8,932 nucleotides of DNA from Thermoplasmata archaeon (GCA_021835265.1 JAKBQK010000582.1:1-8932); one strand, 5' to 3'. Shown: positions 1 through 6,016, numbered from the stretch's first letter. Made by a program: numbers and translations. The notes: generated by a model from the letters alone, not told the origin.

Positions 1-1
1 A

Positions 2-538
2 ATAACGAAGGACGGGCCAATTGTCCTCTTTGCCGACTATGAATTCAATACGTTCATATCAGACCTGAAATCACAGAGCAAAGGGTCATTTGAAAGGCTG
101 AAAGAATTTACTGACTATGAAAAGTACAGTGCAAGAATAGCGAGTTTGAGGCATAACCAACTGTTAGGGTCAAGATCGCATTGGAACAAAGTCGAGATGG
201 CTGACTCGCAAAATGCACTGTTTGAAGAAAAATTCCTATTCCAAAAGAACCCAAAGACAGCATTGGTCTATGGTAGACAGAGATTGTTTTACAAGGACCT
301 GAATCCCAAGGAAGACAAACCCGTCAATTCTAACAATTATGGTGCTCAAAGGTATTCGGACAGCAAAGAACCAGACATCTATTCAGCATACTTCAGGAGG
401 TTGTCTTATCTCTTGAAACACTATGGCATTGAAAGGGCATACATCACGGATCCACAGTTTATCTACGGGGCAAACAAATACAAGGACTTATGCGAAAAAG
501 AGTTTGATGTTGTGAAGAACCTAAGCGAGAGTGAATAA
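2..538 (+). CDS. 3' end of an unrecognised protein (5' partial)
   Basis: The reading frame is open from the left edge of the window to a TAA, so the gene begins outside and only the last 178 residues are visible. An internal TTG at 146 could be taken as a start, but the frame upstream of it is open and protein-like, beginning with residues ITKDGPIVLFADYEF, so a truncated call there would be wrong. The sequence is soluble and rich in Tyr, Lys and Asp. It has aromatic segments near the middle (KTALVYGRQRLFYKDLN) and a helical-looking stretch ending in the RRLSYLLKHYGIERAYITD region. There is no Cys cluster, membrane segment or nucleotide-binding motif. I do not recognise the family. Its G+C content looks slightly higher than that of the minus-strand genes further right. 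Coding status is well supported; function is unknown. Confidence 0.75.
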   Translation: MTKDGPIVLFADYEFNTFISDLKSQSKGSFERLKEFTDYEKYSARIASLRHNQLLGSRSHWNKVEMADSQNALFEEKFLFQKNPKTALVYGRQRLFYKDLNPKEDKPVNSNNYGAQRYSDSKEPDIYSAYFRRLSYLLKHYGIERAYITDPQFIYGANKYKDLCEKEFDVVKNLSESE

Positions 539-831
539 TATAATGGCATTGAAAACAACATTATGCCACAATGAAATTCGCTGAAAAGTCAATAGATTAT
601 ATGTAATAATATTATTAGTATCACCAAAAGAGATAGATTAAACAGAATAGCAATTGGTTTTTCTTTTGGATACAATAATCTACTTGACTGATATATTGGA
701 AAAGCTATCAGAGATTAACTGGAACAAGTGAATGTATATTATTATTGAAAACATTAACTCCCTAAAAACTAGAAGAATTGGGAAATTATTTTCCTTATTT
801 TACGGTTGATAGATAGATTATAAAAACACAA
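539..831. other. Non-coding gap, converging gene ends
   Basis: This AT-rich gap lies between the stop of the left-edge gene and the stop of the minus-strand PIN gene, so both flanking genes end here. It contains a 6-bp inverted repeat (TGGCAT 544-549 with ATGCCA 563-568, 13-nt loop) just after the first stop. It also has a perfect 14-bp A/T palindrome (604-617) and several T runs that could end transcription on either strand. The only small frames are 25 codons or shorter and were not called. Confidence 0.5.
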
Positions 832-1917
832 TCACAAACCTTCAGAAAGAACCTCTTCCATTTCTACTATTGTCATTAGTAACCCAATACCAACATTAAG
901 AAAATCTTGGCCGAATACATCTTTAAAAGCAACCGCCAGGTCAGTAGCCCCCTTGAAGAAATTCATCAGAACTTCTAATATCTTGCCGGCTGCATTAGTT
1001 CCCCAATCATAGACCTTTTCAACACCGTCTAATGTCTTGTTTCTGAAATCCTTTGACAATATCAATGAAATTGCAAATCCACCTAGAGCGATCAAAAGTA
1101 CATACCATACCAAGTTTGGTGCTTTTTCTATCAAACTTGAAATACCGGCTACCCCAGCAGATGCAAGTGCTACAATCACACCGAATAGCTCTACTATAGC
1201 TTTGTAGATAAGGTACAAAATCCAGTAAATCCCTTTACCGCCAACATAGGCTGCTCCTCCAATCAGCGTTATTGAAAATGCGCCAGACTCAGATGTCACG
1301 ATCATTTGGGCCGCTGCACCTAAGTCAAATCTTTTGATTAAGCCATCCCTTTCAAAGTCCTTATCGCGTGAAATGATACCTCTGACTCCTAATCCTAAGC
1401 CCACCTTTAGGAAGCTTACATCATTCTTGTACTCAGCTTGAAATTTCGCCAATCCTGCATACTCTATCTCAAATTCGGAATCGTCAACTAATTCTATTTT
1501 GGACAATAGTTTTGTCCCCTGTGCCAATGCAAGCTCTAGTGAGCAACCTTTAGGGAGATCTTTTTTGATTTTTGAAAAGACCTCGTCTTCGATTGATTTG
1601 GGAGCATACAACTTCACAAAAACTGATGAAAATATCCGCTCAGTTGAAGAGTATTTCCCGGCACCTACTCTGAAAGCATCCATCATGATAATGTTTGCAT
1701 CAACAACAAATTCTAGCACAGCTAAAGATGGATTGTCAACAGCCAATAACCTTGAGACTATTTGGTCTCTTACAACTTCATATAACTCAGCAGGCAGTTC
1801 CCTTGCAAAACGTTGTATCTTCTTCTTGCTTTCTTCAGGATCTAACACTAACTTTTTCCATTCCTCAGGCAAGTACTCTCTTAAATCTCGAAGCAAGTCA
1901 GAAGATTTTTTATTCAT
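832..1917 (-). CDS. PIN-domain nuclease-like protein with C-terminal membrane segments
   Basis: A 361-residue protein. Residues about 68-195 look like a PIN (VapC-type) RNase domain. The opening strand is FVVDANI with Asp73, followed by an acidic helix PKSIEDEV (Glu110/Glu112), then NDVSFLKVGLGLGV with Asp166, then GIISRDKDF with Asp185 and Asp187. This is the usual spacing of PIN metal-binding acids. An N-terminal helical segment of about 65 residues precedes it. After residue about 215 the protein becomes hydrophobic: about 228-262 holds one or two segments, about 268-288 is a clear one, and about 340-352 is shorter. A membrane-tethered or pore-like C-terminus is therefore likely. VapC toxins are normally about 130 residues and soluble, so this is an unusual architecture, and no antitoxin-like gene sits directly beside it. 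The ATG at 1917 is supported by a TATA-like box about 29 bp upstream. PIN assignment is fairly firm; substrate and role are unknown. Confidence 0.75.
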   Translation of the reverse strand: MNKKSSDLLRDLREYLPEEWKKLVLDPEESKKKIQRFARELPAELYEVVRDQIVSRLLAVDNPSLAVLEFVVDANIIMMDAFRVGAGKYSSTERIFSSVFVKLYAPKSIEDEVFSKIKKDLPKGCSLELALAQGTKLLSKIELVDDSEFEIEYAGLAKFQAEYKNDVSFLKVGLGLGVRGIISRDKDFERDGLIKRFDLGAAAQMIVTSESGAFSITLIGGAAYVGGKGIYWILYLIYKAIVELFGVIVALASAGVAGISSLIEKAPNLVWYVLLIALGGFAISLILSKDFRNKTLDGVEKVYDWGTNAAGKILEVLMNFFKGATDLAVAFKDVFGQDFLNVGIGLLMTIVEMEEVLSEGL

Positions 1918-1940
1918 TCAAAATTTGATATTGATTGGGA

Positions 1941-1950
1941 TATTAAATAT
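1941..1950 (-). promoter_or_regulatory. TATA-like box of the PIN gene
   Basis: On the minus strand this reads ATATTTAATA, centred about 29 bp before the ATG at 1917. This is the spacing expected for an archaeal promoter giving a leaderless or nearly leaderless mRNA. No ribosome-binding site lies between it and the ATG. Confidence 0.5.
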
Positions 1951-2186
1951 TGGTCTCATAAAAATAGAATATCATGCAGAAGAACCTCTTGCACTATTAT
2001 TTATGATATTTTTAGAATTAATCCCTTAACTTCCCTATTGTGAGTAATAATATCACTTAACAACACCCTCAAAAATTCAACCGGGAGTATCCTGTGTTAT
2101 CATTTTGGAGCATTCGCAAAGTCAATATCATGTTCTGTATTTTGCCCTCTATTTACAAACCTTTTTCGAATATAATATATGAAATC

Positions 2187-2192
2187 AAAAAA
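2187..2192 (-). terminator. T-run terminator of the small Cys-rich gene
   Basis: Six consecutive T residues on the minus strand lie about 13 bp past the TAA of the 53-residue gene. Archaeal transcription commonly ends at such T runs without a strong hairpin. None is obvious here, so this is a modest call. Confidence 0.35.
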
Positions 2193-2204
2193 TTGCGTCC
2201 CTAC

Positions 2205-2366
2205 TTAACGTAGCTTTCCAACCATACCGTCTTCTCGAATGCCTTTAATTGTCATTTTGTGATCTTTGCCTGGCGTGGTCATGCATACGATTTCATAGCC
2301 ATCTGTTAACTTATTTATATGGAAAGCCGTAGCTCCACATATTACGCATTTTAGAGAATTTGCCAT
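2205..2366 (-). CDS. Small 53-residue CxxC protein
   Basis: A short gene running from an ATG at 2366 to a TAA at 2205. The product begins MANSLKCVICGATAFH, giving a zinc-knuckle-like CxxC (Cys7, Cys10). A third Cys (Cys28, in YEIVCMT) follows, then a basic, Gly-containing C-terminal half. Three cysteines plus nearby His residues could bind one zinc ion. An A/T-only box 20-34 bp upstream places transcription close to the ATG, and a T run follows the stop, so the gene has a plausible transcription unit of its own. It is divergently paired with the HNH nuclease gene starting about 110 bp away, with both promoters lying in the same A/T block. Small treble-clef or zinc-ribbon proteins of this size are common in archaea; the function cannot be named. 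Its size makes it easy to miss. Confidence 0.6.
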   Translation of the reverse strand: MANSLKCVICGATAFHINKLTDGYEIVCMTTPGKDHKMTIKGIREDGMVGKLR

Positions 2367-2382
2367 GCATAGTTATTCATTT

Positions 2383-2400
2383 TGATATATATTATATTAT
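2383..2400 (-). promoter_or_regulatory. TATA-like box of the small Cys-rich gene
   Basis: An uninterrupted A/T block lies 17-34 bp upstream of the ATG at 2366 on the minus strand, matching archaeal TATA placement for a leaderless message. Because it is nearly symmetric in A/T, it could also serve the divergent plus-strand gene. Confidence 0.45.
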
Positions 2401-2440
2401 TCGAAACATGCCGGGATACATGTAAGCTTTATTTTCCAAT

Positions 2441-2450
2441 AATTATATAT
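2441..2450 (+). promoter_or_regulatory. TATA-like box of the HNH nuclease gene
   Basis: AATTATATAT is centred about 28 bp before the ATG at 2474. If it is the promoter, transcription begins at about 2471-2474, so the earlier candidate starts (TTG 2450, ATG 2456) would lie upstream of the mRNA. This decides in favour of ATG 2474. Confidence 0.45.
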
Positions 2451-2473
2451 TGGCAATGGCAAATAACTGCATA

Positions 2474-2653
2474 ATGGTAACCGAAACAAATTATATTCGT
2501 AAGGTAAATTCCTGGTTGAAAAAATATAACATAACGATTGAGAACTTAATTGATATGTGGAGACACCAATCTGGGAAATGTGGCATCTGTGGCAATTATA
2601 TGAAATGGTGCTACATGAATAAAAACTGTGGGGCCCAATTCAACGCAAAATGA
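2474..2653 (+). CDS. Endonuclease VII-like HNH nuclease, N-terminal half (frame broken)
   Basis: This frame encodes the front half of a recombination endonuclease VII-type protein. It has a helical lead (KKYNITIENLIDMWRHQSGK) followed by the first zinc pair CGIC, the typical 'W..Q.GKC.ICG' signature of that family. It then stops at TGA 2651-2653, before the catalytic part. The missing part (DHNH and the second CxxC) follows at once in the -1 frame, starting at an ATG that overlaps the TGA. The ATG at 2474 is preferred because of the TATA-like box at 2441-2450; ATG 2456 or TTG 2450 would add 6 or 8 residues. Alone, this 59-residue piece lacks the active site and should be inactive as a nuclease. 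Joined to the next frame it would give about 107 residues, close to the usual size of small endonuclease VII relatives. It may be a pseudogene, a programmed frameshift, a coupled split gene or a sequencing indel. Confidence 0.65.
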   Translation: MVTETNYIRKVNSWLKKYNITIENLIDMWRHQSGKCGICGNYMKWCYMNKNCGAQFNAK

Positions 2654-2796
2654 ATATAGACCACAACCATCAAAACAAGAAAGCTAGAGGCTTACTGTGT
2701 GATAGGTGCAACCTACATCTTGGAACTTTTGATTTGTATCCAATTCAAACTGGAAAATATCTTGGATATGACGTAAAATCGATTGCGAGTCAATAA
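2650..2796 (+). CDS. Endonuclease VII-like HNH nuclease, C-terminal half (frame broken)
   Basis: This 48-residue frame carries the catalytic half of an endonuclease VII-type HNH (beta-beta-alpha-metal) nuclease. The IDHNH motif supplies the metal and general-base Asp/His residues. KARGLLCDRCNLHLG follows, holding the second zinc CxxC and the conserved Asn after it. These match the family pattern 'vDHdH..gkvRGlLC..CN..lG'. The family cuts branched or mismatched DNA; phage T4 endonuclease VII resolves Holliday junctions, and archaeal and phage homologues are scattered. Its ATG overlaps the TGA of the preceding half as ATGA, so reinitiation could make it as a separate polypeptide. A -1 slip on the AAAA run at 2647-2650 would instead fuse the two halves. 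All expected catalytic residues are intact, which argues against long decay. It ends with TAA at 2794-2796. Confidence 0.6.
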   Translation: MNIDHNHQNKKARGLLCDRCNLHLGTFDLYPIQTGKYLGYDVKSIASQ

Positions 2797-2877
2797 GTGT
2801 TGGGATAAAATGTCCATTCAGTAACAGTTATGCGACTTTTTGCGAGCTAAGCATTCACACAATTATCTATTTTTGAT

Positions 2878-3003
2878 TTAAGATTTTGTTACCATTGATT
2901 TTTTAAAAGCACTTACAAGATATGCCCCATTGATTACATTTCTTAAACTATCTTTAGTTCTGAAATATCCATAATATGATTGGCACATTCTTTCTTCCAT
3001 CAT
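2878..3003 (-). CDS. Possible 41-residue small protein
   Basis: An ATG-ATG start at 3003 opens a 41-residue frame ending in TAA at 2878. The product begins MMEERMCQSYYGYFRTKDSL and ends in a basic FKKSMVTKS tail. The composition is plausible for a small soluble protein, and an A/T-rich stretch (about 3020-3045) lies upstream. There is no recognisable motif and no ribosome site. It could be chance in AT-rich DNA, so this is listed as a low-confidence candidate. Confidence 0.22.
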   Translation of the reverse strand: MMEERMCQSYYGYFRTKDSLRNVINGAYLVSAFKKSMVTKS

Positions 3004-3127
3004 TTATAGCAGTCCATTTTAGTTGTGTTTTAGTGTATTTTCAACGCTTATTCTAAGTAAATCCACAGTATTGTCACTTGATAAATGCGTATTCTCTAGG
3101 CTTAAAATTTAATTTAGTCAGTAAACG

Positions 3128-3136
3128 TTTAAATAT
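3128..3136 (+). promoter_or_regulatory. TATA-like box of the AbrB-like operon
   Basis: TTTAAATAT is centred about 24 bp before the ATG at 3156 with an AAACG element just upstream that could act as a BRE. This supports 3156 as the true, nearly leaderless start rather than the in-frame ATG at 3078, and makes this the promoter of the four-gene operon. Confidence 0.55.
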
Positions 3137-3155
3137 GTTGAGAATTTTTATAAAT

Positions 3156-3455
3156 ATGTCTGAAGAAATTGTGGGAAGAGAAATAGCAGGGTCTTACAGC
3201 AGGGGTGTCTTGCACATCAACAGATATTTTAGGCATCTTTACGGGCTGAGAGACGGTGATGATCTTGTTGTAAAGGTGATTTCAAGGAGCCACACAAAAC
3301 CATACAGGCCAAGGAAAAGGGAAGAGGAGGAGCCAGAAGTTAATAAGTCAAAAGACAAAGATGAATCCTCGCTGCCTGGGGGATATGGATTGCCATATAG
3401 CCAATCGAAAATGCTCGAAGATGATGACGATTCTCCATGGGATGACGATGAATGA
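3156..3455 (+). CDS. AbrB-like swapped-hairpin protein with very acidic C-terminal tail
   Basis: A 99-residue protein. Residues about 10-43 (GSYSRGVLHIN, then RYFRHLYGLRDGDDLVVKVI) follow the SpoVT/AbrB pattern. A beta strand holding a Gly-Val core leads into an 'R..LGl..Gd.l.v.v' segment, the dimeric swapped-hairpin fold used for DNA binding by regulators and antitoxins. A basic patch (about 44-55) is followed by a charged, probably disordered linker with EEEE. The last 13 residues, LEDDDDSPWDDDE, hold nine acids around one Trp. That resembles the acidic partner-recruiting tails of single-stranded-DNA-binding proteins, or a DNA-mimic tail. AbrB proteins do not normally carry such a tail. The start at 3156 rests on the TATA box; an in-frame ATG at 3078 would place the promoter inside the gene. 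It is the first gene of an operon, overlapping the next by ATGA. Likely a regulator or DNA-binding adaptor; partner unknown. Confidence 0.7.
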   Translation: MSEEIVGREIAGSYSRGVLHINRYFRHLYGLRDGDDLVVKVISRSHTKPYRPRKREEEEPEVNKSKDKDESSLPGGYGLPYSQSKMLEDDDDSPWDDDE

Positions 3456-3703
3456 GGGTGAAAAGAGCCGTTGGCCCATATAAAAATACGAGGTCAATTA
3501 GAATAAAAGCATTTTTCCCCTCAATTCACGAGGAATATGCAGGACAAACTCTGTCATACGAGAAGTTCAAAGCACTTTTTTCAAAGAATGGGCTAAGTGA
3601 GAATAACTTCTATGACCTGCTTCACAACCTCGAAATCAATGGGCTTATTGAGGTAATTATAAACAAAGAAGGGTGGCCCATTCAGGTAGTGGTGAAAAAA
3701 TGA
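3452..3703 (+). CDS. Winged-helix-like small protein
   Basis: An 83-residue basic protein. Residues about 34-75 alternate helix-turn-helix then hairpin: LSYEKFKALFSKNGLSENNFYDLLHNLEINGLIEVIINKEGWPIQVVVKK. This gives a helix, a recognition-like helix with 'LEINGLIEV' typical of winged-helix domains, and a final beta wing. The N-terminus is Arg/Lys-rich (MRVKRAVGPYKNTRSIRIK), suiting nucleic-acid binding. The ATG overlaps the stop of the AbrB-like gene as ATGA, and the TGA overlaps the start of the membrane gene in the same way, so the three are translationally coupled. A transcription regulator or DNA-binding partner of the AbrB-like protein is the natural guess. No specific family is recognised. 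Confidence 0.7.
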   Translation: MRVKRAVGPYKNTRSIRIKAFFPSIHEEYAGQTLSYEKFKALFSKNGLSENNFYDLLHNLEINGLIEVIINKEGWPIQVVVKK

Positions 3704-3978
3704 ACGCCCTCTCCAAATTTGGATTCTTATTGATCAGTGGGTCATCGATTGGCATAATCGTATTGAAAATATTAGTGAAATACCAACTGTTCATTGGAAC
3801 CTGGCTCTATACTGACCTTTCAGCTTTGGCTGTTCTATTTGGGTTCATATTTGCAATAGCTATAATCCTGCTTTTGAATCCTGTAATGAGGAATTTCATA
3901 ATATTAGGCTTAACTTTCCTCATTTCGCTGTTTTTGGTTTACATGTTCATTGTGCCTGTTTATCTAATGGGTGTTTGA
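3700..3978 (+). CDS. Small three-segment membrane protein
   Basis: A 92-residue, almost wholly hydrophobic protein with three likely membrane helices: about 6-27, 41-60 and 66-88. They are joined by short polar turns (LVKYQL and NPVMRN), and no enzymatic motif is seen. The ATG at 3700 overlaps the preceding stop as ATGA and is preceded by GGTGA four bases upstream, a good archaeal ribosome site. This is preferred over the in-frame GTG at 3673, which would lie inside the previous gene. It is the third gene of the operon. Function is unrecognised; its coupling to two DNA-binding-like genes is unusual. Confidence 0.75.
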   Translation: MNALSKFGFLLISGSSIGIIVLKILVKYQLFIGTWLYTDLSALAVLFGFIFAIAIILLLNPVMRNFIILGLTFLISLFLVYMFIVPVYLMGV

Positions 3979-3979
3979 A

Positions 3980-4132
3980 TTGGTGAAATGCAAGGTTTGT
4001 AAGCGACCAATGGCAGTCGTTAAGGCTATTGGGAAAGTGAGGAATTTTCAAGTGGGCCATTATTGCTTCAAGTGCAGAAGATTGGTTCCCGATAAAGAGA
4101 AGGTTCAAAATGTTTCGGAGGAGTTGATTTGA
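3980..4132 (+). CDS. Small zinc-ribbon protein
   Basis: A 50-residue protein. The first pair CKVC lies near the N-terminus and the second pair CFKC after about 22 residues (YCFKCRRL), giving a four-Cys zinc ribbon. Flanking residues are basic (KRPMAVVKAIGKVR). The frame begins directly after the stop of the membrane protein. GGGTG at 3969-3973 sits six bases before TTG 3980, which I chose as the start; GTG 3983 would shorten it by one residue. It ends with TGA at 4130-4132, completing a four-gene operon. Such ribbons bind nucleic acid or proteins; no specific role can be named. It is too short for many gene callers. Confidence 0.65.
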   Translation: MVKCKVCKRPMAVVKAIGKVRNFQVGHYCFKCRRLVPDKEKVQNVSEELI

Positions 4133-4186
4133 TTTATGTGCTTAACTAGGTTTGCACTTACATAATATTAGAAATTACAAGACAGT

Positions 4187-5461
4187 TCATTTATTTCTTA
4201 GTTCACTGTCTACATGCTTTACCCACTTTCCTAATAGTGGCTTCTCAACATTGACATAATCCTTTGCTTCATTCGACAACGCCCTAGAATAAGCGACTTC
4301 CATTTCTTCAGAACTTTCAAGATGCTCTAACACCTTTAAGGTACTAGATATTTCGTCATCATTCACTAGTTCCCCTTTCGTTTTATCAAATGAGAGCACT
4401 TCAAGAACAGCATCCCTCAATCTTCTCTCTTTTATCGAATTCAGGTGCGATATCAACTCCTCATATTTTTCATTATTAGACCTAATTTCTTGAAGTTTTA
4501 ATATCGAAAGCTCACTTTTGAAAAATAATTGGCTTTGTGTTCTAAAGTTGTATGCTTTTTTTTGTTTCATTCCATTTATGATTGGACCTTCGCTATTACC
4601 ACCGTGTGGATACTCGACTGCAATGGCATCATTCATCAGCATAGAATAACCATGAACACCACTCAATTTGACATATGAACTTCTTGGAACATTATGTGTT
4701 AAAAACATAGCGTTAAGGTCTTGGTATCTTTGAAGCTGTTTCAGTGAGTTGTATGATTCACGGGGCGACCTAAAATACAATCCTATAATTCTAACTTGTT
4801 CGGTTGGCACTTCATTTGCCAGTTGTGTAAGCAAATAGTTAAACTTGTTTTCATCACGTGGGTCCAAGAAAAAAACAGGTTCTAAGTCATTTATATCGGC
4901 TTTATTCAAGAACTCTTTGATAAGACTCAAGTGCTGGGCTTTGCCAATACCATAAATATATGGGAACCCTATTAAATCAAATTCACCCTTATTTTCTGGT
5001 GTTTTAGTCAAGTCGATTAGTACTTCATAAAATTTCTTTGCATTTGCAGTTTTCTTTAAGGCAGCAATTCCTGGAGGAATTTTGTTCCTTTGCCCGTCTT
5101 TTGTGGTTTTTTTATCAGATTCTGTTGGTCTTAACAGAAATCCACGCATAGTTGAATGCTGCGACATTCCTGAATATTGTTTGAGAAAATTTGTATTTTC
5201 AATAAACCCGGCATTTGAACCAAGGTTTTTTGTGTCGTTGAAGTCCAATTTTTTAGAAATAAATGCAAATGGTGAATCTAAATCAACTAAATCCCTAATA
5301 TTGGAGTTTGCTGAAAAATCTGATTGTGTGATAGTCCTAAATGGGGAATTAAAGTTGCTCTTTTGTGCAGAAATATTAAGTCCTCTGAATAGGTATGGCA
5401 GCTTTAAATTAGGGTCAATATCTTGTTGAGGAGATTTAACTACAATCTTAATGTGTCTCAT
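4187..5461 (-). CDS. Unknown 424-residue protein with alternating strand/helix core
   Basis: This is the largest product of the minus-strand cassette, and I do not recognise its family. The N-terminal ~130 residues are polar, Asn/Ser/Asp-rich and possibly partly disordered. Residues about 145-288 alternate buried strands and helices: YEVLIDLT, FDLIGFPYIYG, LEPVFFLDPRD, VRIIGLYFRSPRES, NAMFLTHNVPRSS and NDAIAVEYPHGG. Each strand ends in charged or polar residues, the pattern of a (beta/alpha) barrel or Rossmann-like enzyme; D200/R202, R231, H256/R260 and E283/H286 are candidate site residues. From about 315 to 400 it is helical and charged. The frame is open further upstream, but ATG 5461 is preferred. 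GGAG lies seven bases before it, and the upstream extension would overlap the preceding gene by about 98 bp instead of 14. It is the last gene of the operon. A deazaguanine-transferase-like barrel was considered but its motifs are absent. Confidence 0.75.
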   Translation of the reverse strand: MRHIKIVVKSPQQDIDPNLKLPYLFRGLNISAQKSNFNSPFRTITQSDFSANSNIRDLVDLDSPFAFISKKLDFNDTKNLGSNAGFIENTNFLKQYSGMSQHSTMRGFLLRPTESDKKTTKDGQRNKIPPGIAALKKTANAKKFYEVLIDLTKTPENKGEFDLIGFPYIYGIGKAQHLSLIKEFLNKADINDLEPVFFLDPRDENKFNYLLTQLANEVPTEQVRIIGLYFRSPRESYNSLKQLQRYQDLNAMFLTHNVPRSSYVKLSGVHGYSMLMNDAIAVEYPHGGNSEGPIINGMKQKKAYNFRTQSQLFFKSELSILKLQEIRSNNEKYEELISHLNSIKERRLRDAVLEVLSFDKTKGELVNDDEISSTLKVLEHLESSEEMEVAYSRALSNEAKDYVNVEKPLLGKWVKHVDSELRNK

Positions 5462-6011
5462 TACTATTCTCCAAATTCTCTGACCCCAATACTTTTTTCT
5501 TGACTTTTGACCTTTTAGTGTACTCAGGGTATTTTGAATATACAATTTTGAGAATGCCCCTTGTACCTTTTTGGTCTAATTTCTTGCGATATTTAACTAG
5601 TTCATCCTTTTGATATTGAGAGTAATCCTCGGATATCTCCCTGAAAAGCTTTTTTCCTTTATGAGTCAATTGTAGACCTTTTGCAGTTTTCTCAATTATG
5701 CCATCCATTTCTAGAGTTTTGATCTTTTCATTAATTTCTAGGCTGTATGGGCCATAGCTATGCGCAAAGAATAAAACATCTGGTTTACCCTTTATTAAGA
5801 CTGGTTCTTCATTCAGGAACATAAATGCCTGTTTGATAAGCATTATATTCCCTCTTACTGGTTTTTCAGTTAGACCCACTAAAGTGACTAGAAATCTAGC
5901 TAACTTGTCATTTTTCAGGTTATCATCTAACTTCTTTGCATATACATTATATAACTTCGGGTCTAAATGTAAGTGTCCATTTTCATCTTTCAAAACAGGT
6001 ATTCCAAGCAA
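5448..6011 (-). CDS. YwgA/Panacea-like winged-helix protein
   Basis: A 187-residue protein. The central part (about 48-125) resembles the YwgA-type winged-helix domain. 'G.I.LIKQAFMFLNE' is followed by FFAHSYGPYSLEINEKIKTLEMDGIIE, where the H-x-YGPYS motif leads into a helix and a 'DGII' turn. LTHKGKKLFREI follows, as in 'LT..Gk..l'. The end (about 152-171) reads ILKIVYSKYPEYTKRSKVK, matching the usual closing helix and 'YPeYt.kSk.k' tail of that family. A relationship to Panacea/SocA antitoxin domains, which share a GP(V/Y) motif in the same place, is possible. Such proteins are often antitoxin-like or regulatory. The start is TTG 6011, five bases after the preceding stop; the in-frame stop at 6027-6029 limits choice. 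Its stop overlaps the next gene by 14 bp, implying coupled expression. Family resemblance is good, role inferred. Confidence 0.65.
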   Translation of the reverse strand: MLGIPVLKDENGHLHLDPKLYNVYAKKLDDNLKNDKLARFLVTLVGLTEKPVRGNIMLIKQAFMFLNEEPVLIKGKPDVLFFAHSYGPYSLEINEKIKTLEMDGIIEKTAKGLQLTHKGKKLFREISEDYSQYQKDELVKYRKKLDQKGTRGILKIVYSKYPEYTKRSKVKKKVLGSENLENSNETH

Positions 6012-6016
6012 ATCAA

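Larger units (their letters stand above)
2797..3155. other. Mostly empty intergenic region
   Basis: This stretch separates the HNH gene from the four-gene operon. It holds several T runs shortly after the HNH stop (2838-2842, 2869-2874 and 2899-2904), which could terminate transcription. It also holds one weak minus-strand small frame (2878-3003) and, at its right end, the TATA-like box of the AbrB-like gene. I see no RNA gene, repeat array or attachment-site-like duplication in it. Confidence 0.45.

Noticed and set aside
604..617. 14-bp palindrome of A and T only
   Set aside because: Likely chance in very AT-rich DNA, with no paired copy or promoter relationship.
732..809. 25-codon plus-strand frame in the first gap
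   Set aside because: Too short, no ribosome site or upstream TATA box at the right distance; expected by chance.
1499..2029. Plus-strand open frame of 176 codons, and a second of 77 codons within it (1695-1928)
   Set aside because: They are antisense to the PIN gene, whose motifs are clear; the translations are Ser/Asn/Leu-rich with no domain pattern.
5082..5429. Plus-strand open frame of 115 codons
   Set aside because: Antisense to the 424-residue gene; no ribosome site or recognisable motif.
4187..5461. Idea that the 424-residue protein is a tRNA/DNA deazaguanine transglycosylase (DpdA-like)
   Set aside because: The strand/helix rhythm is compatible, but the characteristic catalytic Asp motifs and zinc ligands of that superfamily are not visible.
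5462..5545. 28-residue N-terminal extension of the 424-residue protein
   Set aside because: It would overlap the preceding gene by about 98 bp; the ATG at 5461 has GGAG seven bases upstream.
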